Source of the DNA: Leidyana gryllorum EB-2025a
Lineage: Eukaryota; Apicomplexa
Reading direction: 5' to 3'
NCBI GenBank assembly: GCA_048772705.1
Contig: JBLWGC010000208.1
Coordinates: 186,001 to 250,000, forward strand
Length of the DNA stretch: 64,000 nt
The position numbers and the translations under genes were made by a program. Each line of letters opens with the position of its first letter. Position 1 is the stretch's first letter. Positions 53,872 through 63,268 of the stretch are shown piece by piece. The notes below the pieces were generated by a model, which ran no database searches, had not been told where the DNA came from, and was given only the letters and a program-made list of their open reading frames with translations.

Positions 53872-54678
53872 ATGGTTGGAGCACTTCTTCCGCCTACAGA
53901 TGGAGGAGACACTTGTGGTCAGCAGGACAATTCGGTCCGCGCTGAGGAGTCCCTCATTTCTGGGGGACTCTCCCGTCAGTCTGACGCATCGGTGTCTCCG
54001 CTAGAAAGATTGCCTACCGAGGGCTATCGCACCCATTGGTGTGAGGTCCTCCCGTCAAGATCAGACCACAAGACACCGTTGGCGAGACTGCGAGCTTGCG
54101 TGAATATCGAAGAAGCCCGAGACCGGGTGAGAAGGTACAAGTGGCAAAGAGGTGCCGTTTTACGAGGGAGGTTGAATGCTTCGTTCAACTTGGAGCAGAT
54201 ATTGATGAATCGGAAAGGCGAGAACTCGCGGGCGATCATTCCAGATAGCTGGAGAAGCCGACTGCGGATTCTCCATAATTTTGTGAGGAAAAGCTATGAA
54301 GACTACGCTCTGGGAAGCTCTCACTTCCTGATCTTCTTGGGTCAGCTCAGTTGTGATCTTATCGAGAAGATATCGGTCGAGATAGAAGACTTGGATGAGA
54401 AGTCCGATCAGCCAACCTGTATGCGATTGGCCGCAGACTTTCATCATGCTGTATTACTGCACTCTTTGCTCGTGGGTGGCGGCCCTTTGTCGTCCTGGGA
54501 GACTGCGTGGATAGGGGTGGAGGACAAACTTGGGGAGCATTGGCAAACCAAGATCCCCATGTCGCCTCGTTTTGCGTTGCATCATTTCAAAGCCATAATT
54601 GAACTCTGCCAGAAGCTCGTCACTGGCGGAGGATTGAGGGTCGAAACAGAGAGCTTAGCCCCGTGGCAATGGCAATGA
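53872..54678 (+). CDS. Tandem helical-domain family, member 3 (possibly 5'-truncated)
   Basis: 268 residues in one exon. The Met at 53872 (MVGALLPPTDGGDTCGQQDN) is the first ATG, but no N-terminal element of the MRGQCC type is present, so the front may be missing. Helical region 1 spans about 85-160 (SWRSRLRILHNFVRKSYEDY, LGSSHFLIFLGQLSCDLIEK). Helical region 2, about 188-224, reads HHAVLLHSLLVGGGPLSSWE and continues TAWIGVEDKLGEHW, an excellent match to the shared signature. It ends shortly after IIELCQKLVTGGG. Together with the preceding frame it could once have been a single gene in the layout of member 4. Confidence 0.65.
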   Translation: MVGALLPPTDGGDTCGQQDNSVRAEESLISGGLSRQSDASVSPLERLPTEGYRTHWCEVLPSRSDHKTPLARLRACVNIEEARDRVRRYKWQRGAVLRGRLNASFNLEQILMNRKGENSRAIIPDSWRSRLRILHNFVRKSYEDYALGSSHFLIFLGQLSCDLIEKISVEIEDLDEKSDQPTCMRLAADFHHAVLLHSLLVGGGPLSSWETAWIGVEDKLGEHWQTKIPMSPRFALHHFKAIIELCQKLVTGGGLRVETESLAPWQWQ

Positions 54679-54884
54679 AGAGAGAGGAGAACAAAATTGT
54701 GCGGGCTTTGTGTATCAATTCTACTTCAAGCAGAGCCCACGAGATCTAAATCTCGGACGTGGGAGGATTAGAGGACCGACGACAGAAGACGTGCCTAACG
54801 TGCGGGGGGTGAACTTTGCAGAAGTCCCACGTCACTTTCTCAGCACGCAGGATATGCTGTCCGTAGTGAGACGAGCCTCTTTAA

Positions 54885-54939
54885 CTCGTATCTAACTCAG
54901 TTCTAAGTCGTTTCTGACTCAATTCTAACTCGAATGTAT
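54885..54939 (+). repeat. 11-bp degenerate tandem repeat upstream of member 4
   Basis: Five consecutive 11-bp units of the type CTCrnTTCTAA run from 54885 to 54939. The period is near one DNA helical turn. They lie about 145 bp upstream of the start of member 4. Confidence 0.7.
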
Positions 54940-55084
54940 CTCAACTAGGAGCACTTTCCAGTGATCCGCTCGTGAGAGGAAGCGTTGCACGACATCTCGA
55001 GCTCGACCTCCTCTTCACGGTTTCTCGTCATATGGTCGGTTAGAATTTTTCGGGCATCGTTCAACTACTTTAAAGAGGGCACGA

Positions 55085-56572
55085 ATGAGAGGACAATGCT
55101 GCGCAGTCGAACATCGTCAAAGCACATCTGAAGCGGATCTTTTGAGGATTGCAACAGTCATTCTCCAGTCGAGTCGGGCGCCCAGTCCCGAATCTTTGGC
55201 TTTAGAGTTCGGTAGCTCTGTGAAAAAGGGGGGGTTCTTCCAGAAGATCCGCAATAGCTTTCGCGGCAGGAAGAACTCTAAATCGTCACCTCGTCAGAAG
55301 CCAGAGAAGGACGCGTTCGGATGGGTTTTCGCTGATTCGCCTGTCAAAGAGAATCAGACTGGTCAGAAAGAAGCTGAATCGAGTTTGCCTACGTCGCACA
55401 TCTACAATGGTGCGCAACCCTGCCCCACATTTGCGTTATCTCGGCCTGAGACCACGTCACAGCCCCATTATCATAACCCACTCGAAGCCGAGTTTGAAGA
55501 GATCGAGCCCGAATGTGAGCTGCGTCGGATCCCATCCCTGATGCGCAGGAATACTGCAAAGAAGGGTGCTGTATCAACGGTTCCCCAGCTACCGACCGTG
55601 GCTGAGAGTCAGACTCAGGAGCCATCGAGCGCCCCGGACTCCGAATATATCGAGCCACATGATACTTTGATTTCTAGGAGTTCTTACAATGAGTACCAAC
55701 AGCCCTACTTCGAAGAAATCCAAACGCGTTTGCCATTGCGGGTGGCGAGCTATGCACCGGTACTGCCCATCCAACACGCAGTCTCTGATGTGCAACTTGA
55801 TGGTCGTCGTGGGATGACCAGAAACGCAGGGTGGGGGAGTGTTCGCAGACTCGCCTCTGAGGATCTCATCCGGAGTACATGGGAGCTTGCCGAGACTGCC
55901 ATTCCAGAAGATGGGGACGCGATGCAGAAATATTCGTCTTCGTTCGAGGTACACGTTGTTTTCCCGACTCCTGAGGATCTGACGAGGAATTTCCAAATGG
56001 AGGCAGCATGGGCGAAGAGAAATTTGGAAACTCACAAACCAACCAGTTGCCCGGAATTCGAGAAGCGCTACGCTGCTTTTCAGTTGGCCTGGAACACCAG
56101 ACCAACGTGGGCAGATAAACTATCTCTTTTGCAGAGTTGGTGTATCGAAGAAAGGAACGTAAACCCGGCGCTGGCTCGCTGGGCATTGCGTTGGATCGTG
56201 ACAACTTGGACTGAGCGGGTGATGTGGGAGATTATTAATTGCAGAGAAGGAAACCCTTTCGGAAGAACAAAGTCCCGAGAGTCAGCCCTCAAAGAGCCCA
56301 CTGAAGCACTGAGAGAGACTTCAACGCTGATGCACACACTTTGTCTATTCAAATTGGCTGCACAGGAAGATGATATCCAGAATTGGGACGCCAAGCGAGA
56401 GGCTTTCCTCGCCGCCTATGGACAGGCTTGGGGCGTAGAGACCTCTGCTGGTGCCCAGTCAATGATTGCGACTCGCTGCGAGAATCTCATGGATCTCGCC
56501 GACACCATTTTCACCAGACTCTCCGAGCAATCTTCTCCCCTGGTAATCCCACACAAATTGCACAGGGGTTAA
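55085..56572 (+). CDS. Tandem helical-domain family, member 4 (MRGQCC type)
   Basis: 495 residues in one exon, the most complete member. It begins MRGQCCAVEHRQST, with adjacent Cys residues that could be palmitoylated, then the helix LLRIATVILQSS. A basic patch KIRNSFRGRKNSKSSPRQK (about 55-75) is followed by FGWVFADSPVK, a Pro/Glu-rich linker containing MRRNTAKKG (about 153), and a helical region from about 300: YAAFQLAWNTRPTWADKLSL, ALARWALRWIVTTW. The second signature spans about 415-450: LCLFKLAAQEDDIQNWDAKR, then AAYGQAWGVE. The design suggests a lipid-attached peripheral membrane protein with a helical C-terminal module; this is inference. No known family is recognised. Confidence 0.75.
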   Translation: MRGQCCAVEHRQSTSEADLLRIATVILQSSRAPSPESLALEFGSSVKKGGFFQKIRNSFRGRKNSKSSPRQKPEKDAFGWVFADSPVKENQTGQKEAESSLPTSHIYNGAQPCPTFALSRPETTSQPHYHNPLEAEFEEIEPECELRRIPSLMRRNTAKKGAVSTVPQLPTVAESQTQEPSSAPDSEYIEPHDTLISRSSYNEYQQPYFEEIQTRLPLRVASYAPVLPIQHAVSDVQLDGRRGMTRNAGWGSVRRLASEDLIRSTWELAETAIPEDGDAMQKYSSSFEVHVVFPTPEDLTRNFQMEAAWAKRNLETHKPTSCPEFEKRYAAFQLAWNTRPTWADKLSLLQSWCIEERNVNPALARWALRWIVTTWTERVMWEIINCREGNPFGRTKSRESALKEPTEALRETSTLMHTLCLFKLAAQEDDIQNWDAKREAFLAAYGQAWGVETSAGAQSMIATRCENLMDLADTIFTRLSEQSSPLVIPHKLHRG

Positions 56573-56887
56573 TCCGTTTTTAAACCCTCCGACATCGTGA
56601 AGGGGGGGGCAGAAGCCTCGCCATTCGGGTCATTGAGGGTTAGTGGTCTCTGTACAGAGCCCTGTCGTTCCACCAAATTGGCGATTTTTTAGGGGCGCGC
56701 TGTTGCTTTGGTGTCGTCGCGTGTTGTTGTCAATGTTACCACCTCAAACTAATTCGATGAAATTTACCAATTGTCACACTCACAGAAACAAGCGACTCCA
56801 ATCTTTCCCACAAACTTTGTACTCTCTCCTCCAGAGAGACCGATGTAAGAAATTTAACTTGTTGTTTCATAAACCTCGCCTTCAAGA
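56573..56887. other. Intergenic spacer, no gene seen
   Basis: About 315 bp between members 4 and 5, with G-runs just after the stop and a pyrimidine-rich stretch before the next start. Presumably 3' UTR and promoter. Confidence 0.6.
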
Positions 56888-58633
56888 ATGAGACACCATT
56901 GGAGGCGCGCAGGGCATCAGGATGATCATCTGGAGCCCCACACTTTGACCATTACGACGGCTGTCCTACAGTCACTCCATTTGACAGACCTTCCCACCTC
57001 ATGTTCTGAGTCTTCCGGGTCTTTCTATCAAACCTTCAAGCCAGCCGGGCAGGCCTCCAGTGTTAAGGTTCCAACCGTCACGGCCTCCGGCTTCCGAGTC
57101 TCCCCTGAGCCGACGGGGGAGTCCCCCCATCAGTGGTCGCTGGAGTCTGTTTATGAATCTCAAGAGTCGCTTTCCTACTCCTTTGGTTCTGACTGCTCCC
57201 TACCAGAGACGACAGTGTCCTACAACACTGTTGATTCTCGGTCGTCTCGTCGGCCGTCGTTGGTGTCTAACTTTGGAGACGTGCTCGGCGGCATGAGGAG
57301 ATGTCGAAAGCCCAAGGTGTGGATCGAAAGACCCGCAATGATTCCGTCCTGGGACGGTGACTCGGCATCTTTCGAGTCCGAAATGATGGAGGGCACGATG
57401 AAGCCGGACACCCCCTCGACAGTGGGAACTTTTTTGGAGGCGGGAGCGATTTCAGAGACGACGCCGATGGTGACAAGACGCCGGAATAGAAAGGCACGAA
57501 AGGAACAGAATCAGTCTTGGGTGTACGAATGGGCGGACTTGACGGACAGTTTGAAGCGCACTCCCAAGCTGTCGCTATCCACCATCGAGGAGGTTTCAAA
57601 GAGCTTCAGTAACTGTAAAGTTCCCTTAGTTACCGATTCTGCGGAAGATCTCGGAACGGATTCTTCAGAATCCAAACAGCTCAGAGAGCTGATCGTAGAT
57701 TTCGATTTCGCCATGTTCACTCAGCCAAATTGGGACGGGCGTTTGCAAGTGCTGGACGCCTTTTTGGAAAATTTACCTTCTGTCGAAGTCGAGAAGCGGC
57801 TTCGGGCCTTCATTGGAGATTGGAGTCTGACCACTGTCCGCAGCACCATTGGATTGCTCCGCAATGCAGATCGAGAGGGTCAAAAGACAGAGGCGGCCGA
57901 AACGGCAGAGACGACGCCCGCGATTGCGACTTCCCAGAATGATATCGTAGCGCTACAGAAAGCTTTGATCGCACAACAGAAACTCATAGAAGGGCAGCGA
58001 CGGGCTTGGAGTACACAGAAGTGGGTAGCTGGAGGTGGCGACAACAAAGGCGAGTGCACGGTGGAGACCGCGCTGAAGGAAGTTGAGGAGGCGGTGCAGA
58101 AAGCTTACACCCTGACGAAGTTAAAAGTTGCGGCCGAGGCGTCCGCGAACGGCACCGAAGGTGTGACGATGCCAAGCGAAGCTTCGGAGACGAATGTGAT
58201 GGATGATGAGACTGCTACTGCTGCAACTACTGATCCTGGAGTGGAGGGATTGTATTCTGACTTGCTGAATGGTGTGGTCCTCTTCAAACTGGTAGCGGAA
58301 AATTGCCCATTGCAAGAGTGGAAAACAGAGTGGCAGTGTCTCTCGGATGAGCTCAAGACCGCCTGGGGCGTTGAACCACGAGTCGAAAGTACAGCTTTCC
58401 CTAATGAGTGTCTCGACCGGATCTTCCACTGGGCGGCGTGGGTGGTGCAAACGCCACAACGTAATATTCTGGAGAAACTGTTGGCAGATACAGCCGCACG
58501 AGACCCGGCGGTCGACCGCACCCCACGTGCTCTGTACCGCCCTGCATCGGTGAAGAAGATATCACCTGTACTCTCCGTCCACGAAGACGAGAAGACCGCC
58601 AATGGCTGTCTGAACAAATGCTGTATCAGTTGA
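56888..58633 (+). CDS. Tandem helical-domain family, member 5, with C-terminal CaaX box
   Basis: 581 residues in one exon. The N-terminus MRHHWRRAGHQDDHLEPHTL leads into LTITTAVLQSLHL, aligning with the MRGQCC members but with the Cys pair lost. A long Ser-rich linker follows, then a basic patch (TRRRNRKARKEQ). Helical region 1 (about 265-330) has FAMFTQPNWDGRLQVLDAFL and VEKRLRAFIGDWSL. A Glu/Thr/Ala-rich insertion precedes region 2 (about 460-494): VVLFKLVAENCPLQEWKTEW, then LKTAWGVEP, the clearest example of the signature. The protein ends KCCIS, a good CaaX prenylation box, so the lost N-terminal Cys pair may be replaced by a lipid at the other end. No known function. Confidence 0.75.
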   Translation: MRHHWRRAGHQDDHLEPHTLTITTAVLQSLHLTDLPTSCSESSGSFYQTFKPAGQASSVKVPTVTASGFRVSPEPTGESPHQWSLESVYESQESLSYSFGSDCSLPETTVSYNTVDSRSSRRPSLVSNFGDVLGGMRRCRKPKVWIERPAMIPSWDGDSASFESEMMEGTMKPDTPSTVGTFLEAGAISETTPMVTRRRNRKARKEQNQSWVYEWADLTDSLKRTPKLSLSTIEEVSKSFSNCKVPLVTDSAEDLGTDSSESKQLRELIVDFDFAMFTQPNWDGRLQVLDAFLENLPSVEVEKRLRAFIGDWSLTTVRSTIGLLRNADREGQKTEAAETAETTPAIATSQNDIVALQKALIAQQKLIEGQRRAWSTQKWVAGGGDNKGECTVETALKEVEEAVQKAYTLTKLKVAAEASANGTEGVTMPSEASETNVMDDETATAATTDPGVEGLYSDLLNGVVLFKLVAENCPLQEWKTEWQCLSDELKTAWGVEPRVESTAFPNECLDRIFHWAAWVVQTPQRNILEKLLADTAARDPAVDRTPRALYRPASVKKISPVLSVHEDEKTANGCLNKCCIS

Positions 58634-58907
58634 CCGATTTTAGGACATCAAAGTGGAACGGGGTGTTGAAGGCCAGACGAAAGGCCATGTAGAGCGGGCC
58701 CCGTACTCTGGGCTGCTCGATGAATAGAAGGTGAGCTTTCTCTGGTCGTCTGCCTCATTTTCCTATCCGAAGCTCGAACGAAGGAACGTAATTAGGAAAA
58801 TGGTTCCACCACTTTGTGCATACACCCCCATTAGCTGTTACGCACGACTTTGCGTTTTTTTTGTGCGGACTCGTTTCGATTTTTGCATTCTTGAGACTAA
58901 TTGTACA

Positions 58908-59672
58908 ATGAGGGGACAATGCTGCCAAGCCGCACGTGAAAATCGTCGCTCATCGCATTCCAATGCCTTCACGCTCACAGCCGTTCTGCAGTCTCTCGGA
59001 AGCAGCAGCTTGTCCGTGATTCAAGACGATGAGACAACCTCCGTTCAAACGTCTCCTTCAACACTAACGGCATGGGACAAGTTCAGGAACTCGTTCCGTA
59101 CTGGCAGGGCGCGGTCCTCATCGAAATTGAAGAAGCAATCGAGGAGCCTCTCCGCCTCCCAAGCATCTCTTGGCTGGGAAGAAGAGCCACTCATCCAGTC
59201 GCGCTCAAATAGTTTGACCAGGACCCCACCCCCACCGCCCCCACTAAGTAACAAGCCTTCGTACAGAGGGGCTCACCCTTTCGCACCGGTGGCTGAGACA
59301 GAAGCCGATGTCACTTTGGCAGCCAAGAATGATCCCATTGCAACAGCAGAAATAGAAAGTCAGTCGAATGGGGAGACCAAGGCGACAATCAGCCAGCCCA
59401 ACCAAATTTGTTCAGATGCTCAACTCGTCAGTCAGGACCTCCTCACCGAGCCACTCCTCACCAAGCCAACAGTCCCGACGACAGGAGAGCAGCAACAGGC
59501 GGAACAAATCTCGGGTGAAATGAGTGAGCAGCGGATCGCTCCCGCAGCCGCCGGGCAGGACGCCTCCTCATCCCAGGTTACAATGGTTCTCACTGAATTA
59601 CTAAAAGCTGCATGGACAGCCAAGCGGGCTGCCGCAGCTTCCCAGAATACTGTCAATACTCGGAAGAATTGA
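58908..59672 (+). CDS. Tandem helical-domain family, member 6 (short, lacks C-terminal domain)
   Basis: 254 residues in one exon starting MRGQCCQAARENRRSSHSN, followed by FTLTAVLQSLGSSSLS, nearly identical in layout to member 4. The basic patch KFRNSFRTGRARSSSKLKK and then LGWEEEPLI also match member 4. After a Pro-run (PPPPPPLSNKP) and a Glu/Gln-rich linker it ends at a helix (MVLTELLKAAWTAKRAAAA) without the second signature. The frame upstream is open but the family start fixes the Met. It is either a short functional form or a 3'-truncated copy; the 740 bp after it contain no clear remnant of the missing domain. Confidence 0.7.
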   Translation: MRGQCCQAARENRRSSHSNAFTLTAVLQSLGSSSLSVIQDDETTSVQTSPSTLTAWDKFRNSFRTGRARSSSKLKKQSRSLSASQASLGWEEEPLIQSRSNSLTRTPPPPPPLSNKPSYRGAHPFAPVAETEADVTLAAKNDPIATAEIESQSNGETKATISQPNQICSDAQLVSQDLLTEPLLTKPTVPTTGEQQQAEQISGEMSEQRIAPAAAGQDASSSQVTMVLTELLKAAWTAKRAAAASQNTVNTRKN

Positions 59673-60408
59673 GTTGAAGGTGTCATTTTTTGATATCACA
59701 GCCTCAGCCGATGGTTCTTCTTGACTGTCGCGGATACACAACCGCGTCCAGTAACATTTGAAAAATCAACTCCATCGAAGGTGGGAGTAATCGATTGACC
59801 GGTCCCAAAACATCTTACCTCCCCAGCCGACGAGCGCAGATTAGTCAGAGCTTTGAACGGAACCCTAAAAGCGGTTGTCTAGATTCCCTCAAAAGTAGAT
59901 TTGGAAAGTACTGTTACCAAAAGCTGACACTCTCCGCATCAGCTCGTCCAGCAGGCGGCTGGCAGAAGTGCCTTCGCGAGGACAATCTGTGTGCCACGAG
60001 TGTTAAGAACTTAATGAAAAGCTTAACAAAGAAGAGAATCATTTCGACCATTGCCCTCGGATGAGTGATGTCCGTCTCACACCAATTACAGAAGAGAGAC
60101 GGCCCAGCTGCGATGGTCTCCACCGACAGATAGCTATGCTCAATTTCACTGATGAGGAGGAAAGTTTCACGCAACTTTGGTGGTGCGAATCTCATCTCGT
60201 TTTGTCAGGATTCCCAATTCAGCGAGACATGGCAGTCTGCGGTAGGATGGGTGCAGAAATGTGAGAGACTGCGACTGAGACCTGTCAGAATACTTCAGGG
60301 TGGCGTTACTGCCGCTCAATTGACACTTTAGGTGTGGGAGGCTGCCCCGAGTCCAAACACCGACATTGAATTGCGACATTGTCTTTTTTATCGCAATTTT
60401 CAACCCCG
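59673..60408. other. Spacer that may hold remnants of member 6
   Basis: About 735 bp. Two plus-strand frames overlap by the sequence ATGA at about 60061 (59795-60064 and 60061-60264). Neither carries a recognisable motif. They could be degenerate remains of the helical domain missing from member 6, but I cannot show it. Confidence 0.35.
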
Positions 60409-62610
60409 ATGAAGGTTCCCTGTTTGCTGAAGGAACATGGCGAGGTGCACGGGAGCCCAACCCATGGCATTTTGCTCCCAAGTGCCACTCTACTCGCCCA
60501 AATGTTCCATGTGGGGGCTGGCGATCAAGTCTACGGAGACGCGAGTACGTCTGAGGGACCCCCGCCGCTCTCGAAGGATCAATTTAGGATGCGTCAGCAG
60601 CACTTGAAACTATTTCCAGTCACCACAGGCCCAGCTTCCGATGGCAGCCGCCGCCCGCGTCGGCAATCAGCTTCATATGTTGAGGTGGTTGATATGATTC
60701 AACGAAGGTTCCGCAGCTCAACAAGTGTTAGTGATACGGGTCACAGATTTTACCCCACGGAGTCCAGAACGTCGTTGTATTCTCTCTACCCGGAGAGTCA
60801 GGACGACTTTCACTGTTCAGTGAGCTGCGCGGGGTCTCAGGTGGGTTACAACAGAGGTATCCTGCCGGCCGAGCAATTTGTAAACTTTGATGGAACTATC
60901 CTACGTACACGAGCGGTGTGTCGAAACATCTTCGAGTCCGCCGAAGACTGGGTCAAGTCGGTAAAGACAGACGTGAGACTGCTGACGAAGAAGCTCGAAG
61001 AAATCGGGCTGAACGACGCGGCGTATGCACGCGGCATTCGAGAATCGGACAAACGTGTCAACAACTTTTTACTCCGCAACGGTCAACTAGCGGACGCGAA
61101 CAGAATTATCCTGGAGAAACCTGGGTTCGCCCAATACAGGTGCACTCGGATTTTGCTCCACTACATCACTCAGATTATGGAGTCGCAACTTCACAACATG
61201 CTTTGTGGCTACGAAGGCCTGACAAACCTTCCCGTACCAGTCGAGGGTGTTGTGGTTTTACACCGGGGAATCACCCTGTGTTATCTCGTACAAAGTGTCA
61301 AGTCAGAAGACTGGAACGCGATATGGAAGCAAGCGACCAAACTGCAACACAAACTTGCTGCAGCGATGGGATCCACCGTGGAGGAAGTCCTCGGTCTGAC
61401 CAAAAGCTTCGGTGATGATGTTTATTCTGCCTATTGCTCGCTCAAGCAAGCGGCAGTCGATCTCGATACACAAAGTCCTCCTGGGCTACAGCAGCAGATG
61501 GCGGCGATCCAACCCTTCCCTGTTCCCCCCCCTCACCTATCGGCATTCGCCCGACAGCAGCGACCGCAATCCTATCAGCCAAGAAAGGTTCTGCAACCTC
61601 AACCCTCCAGAAAGGTCCTGCAACCTCAGCCGCCCAGAAAGGTCCTGCAACCTCAGCCGCCCAGAAAGGTCCTGCAACCTCAGCCGCCCCGCGTGCCACC
61701 AACAATCAATTCGCAGCCTCAAGCCGTGAGAAAGGCTCAGCCACCCCAGTGCCCTCCAAAGCCAACAACTACTATTCTGCAGCCTCAGGCGGTGAGAATG
61801 GCTCAGCCACCCCAGCACTCCCAAAAGCCAACAACTACTATTCTGCAGCTTCAGGCTGTTAGGGAGACTCAGTCATCCCCGCGGCCTCAAAAGCCTCCAA
61901 GAATTCCGCAGCAGCTTCAGGCTGTGAGGAAGACTCAGACGCTTCCGCGGCCTCAACAGCCAACAACAAACTCGCAGCAGCTTCAGGCTGTGAGGAAGAC
62001 TCAGACGCTTCCGCGGCCTCAACAGCCAACAACAAACTCGCAGCAGCTTCAGGCTGTGAGGAAGACTCAGACGCTTCAGCGGCTTCGAGAGCCAAGAAAT
62101 GAAGACAAGCCTCAACAAGATTCCCGCTCGAGTTTAGACCCTCGAGGCGCTTCCCGTACATCTGTATCAGAAGTTCCGACTCCGACGAGAAGCGAGAACC
62201 CACGCAACTCTGACGCCAACTCCCTTTACGGTTCCCTCTCCGCTCCCCCAGTTGCAGCAGCACCCCATCACCACCACGAGCCGATTTATTCCGGATGCTG
62301 CGCCGCCCCCCATTCGCAGCTCGCACCCACCTACCTCCATCCGCCTCAATACCCCGCTGTCACCCCTCTCCTTTCCTACACACAGTCCGCTTATGTACCA
62401 TTGCCACCCTTTCACCCGCATGGTGTCCCCCACCAGCATGGAAGCTGTTATGCGGCCCACTCACCAGCCACTCGACATCCTAATGGTGGCTGCTCGGTCA
62501 CTTACGAAGCCATCCCTGAGAGTCCACCCCCCCGTCGGTCGAAGTCGTCCAAAAAGGGACTTGTGTCGCGAGTCATGTCGGCCATTCGTAATAAACCACC
62601 CCGACGATGA
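60409..62610 (+). CDS. Tandem helical-domain family, member 7, with Pro/Gln repeat tail
   Basis: 733 residues in one exon. The start MKVPCLLKEHGEVHGSPTHG, then ILLPSATLLAQMF, aligns with MRGQCCAVEH...LLRIATVILQS of member 4. A basic segment (MIQRRFRSST) follows. Helical region 1 lies at about 165-265: AEDWVKSVKTDVRLLTKKLE, YARGIRESDKRVNNFLLRNG, TRILLHYITQIMESQL. Region 2 (about 286-321) reads ITLCYLVQSVKSEDWNAIWK, then LQHKLAAAMG, with PL lost. The last half is Pro/Gln repeats, then a Pro/His/Tyr-rich stretch, and a basic end (RSKSSKKGLVSRVMSAIRNK) that could bind acidic membrane lipids. Function unknown; the family link is through layout and short motifs. Confidence 0.7.
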   Translation: MKVPCLLKEHGEVHGSPTHGILLPSATLLAQMFHVGAGDQVYGDASTSEGPPPLSKDQFRMRQQHLKLFPVTTGPASDGSRRPRRQSASYVEVVDMIQRRFRSSTSVSDTGHRFYPTESRTSLYSLYPESQDDFHCSVSCAGSQVGYNRGILPAEQFVNFDGTILRTRAVCRNIFESAEDWVKSVKTDVRLLTKKLEEIGLNDAAYARGIRESDKRVNNFLLRNGQLADANRIILEKPGFAQYRCTRILLHYITQIMESQLHNMLCGYEGLTNLPVPVEGVVVLHRGITLCYLVQSVKSEDWNAIWKQATKLQHKLAAAMGSTVEEVLGLTKSFGDDVYSAYCSLKQAAVDLDTQSPPGLQQQMAAIQPFPVPPPHLSAFARQQRPQSYQPRKVLQPQPSRKVLQPQPPRKVLQPQPPRKVLQPQPPRVPPTINSQPQAVRKAQPPQCPPKPTTTILQPQAVRMAQPPQHSQKPTTTILQLQAVRETQSSPRPQKPPRIPQQLQAVRKTQTLPRPQQPTTNSQQLQAVRKTQTLPRPQQPTTNSQQLQAVRKTQTLQRLREPRNEDKPQQDSRSSLDPRGASRTSVSEVPTPTRSENPRNSDANSLYGSLSAPPVAAAPHHHHEPIYSGCCAAPHSQLAPTYLHPPQYPAVTPLLSYTQSAYVPLPPFHPHGVPHQHGSCYAAHSPATRHPNGGCSVTYEAIPESPPPRRSKSSKKGLVSRVMSAIRNKPPRR
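61582..62097 (+). repeat. Coding repeats: four 27-bp units then five 66-bp units
   Basis: Four 27-bp units encoding RKVLQPQPP (61582-61689) are followed from 61714 by five 66-bp units plus a partial one encoding QLQAVRKTQTLPRPQQPTTN-type 22-mers. The two most 3' full units are identical at the protein level, which indicates recent duplication. All are in frame. Confidence 0.9.
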
Positions 62611-63268
62611 GTCGAGTCTGTTACGGGAAACCAGAGTTCCACGCGATGGATCACGAAGAGAAATCCCGTCGAGGCCCCCACACCAGAAGTCCCTGAACCT
62701 GAAGTCTCATCAGTCGTCTCACGGTGTGCGAAGTTTCGTCTGAGGGATCTCATTCCGACGTCGCTCGCAGGCTAAGACACTCCGGAGGAACAATTAGGTA
62801 GCCTCTGCAATGATGGAAGATATAGGCTCCAAAACATCTCATGTCAAACTTCAAAACGAGTCTCTCTGTGTGAATGTGTAGCAACAAATCCGGCCGCAGG
62901 GCTTGCGCCGCCGATAGATTTTTCTCCTTCACACAATGAAGAAGGCGTACTTACCACGGTTCCGAGACGGGTTCGGACGCGACAGGCCGGCCATGTGAGA
63001 AAAGGTCTGTGAGGTGATTAACGCCAGTGCGATGAATTAGTGGAGTGGGAGGTCCAACGGCGTGAGGGCATCACAAGATCATAGGCAGCTTCCTGAGTGA
63101 GTGTACGGTAGATGATGATGAGATAGGGATAGGTTGAGAGCGGGCGGGCGGGACTGTACGCCCCTCGGTCCAGATCCGGGAGAGAATTTGATTGGCACTA
63201 GTAATGATGGAGAAGTTCGCCATAGTCGGAGCGATAACGGAAAAATTACAGGACGCAGGGGAGCAATT
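62611..63268. other. Convergent intergenic spacer, no gene seen
   Basis: About 660 bp between family member 7 and the phosphoglycerate kinase gene. Short frames on both strands have no motifs. It presumably contains the two 3' UTRs. Confidence 0.55.

Noticed and set aside
53652-53912. Minus-strand frame encoding MRETVFVLEDGISKARIRL
   Set aside because: It looks mildly protein-like but overlaps family member 3, has no start context or splice partner, and matches no family.
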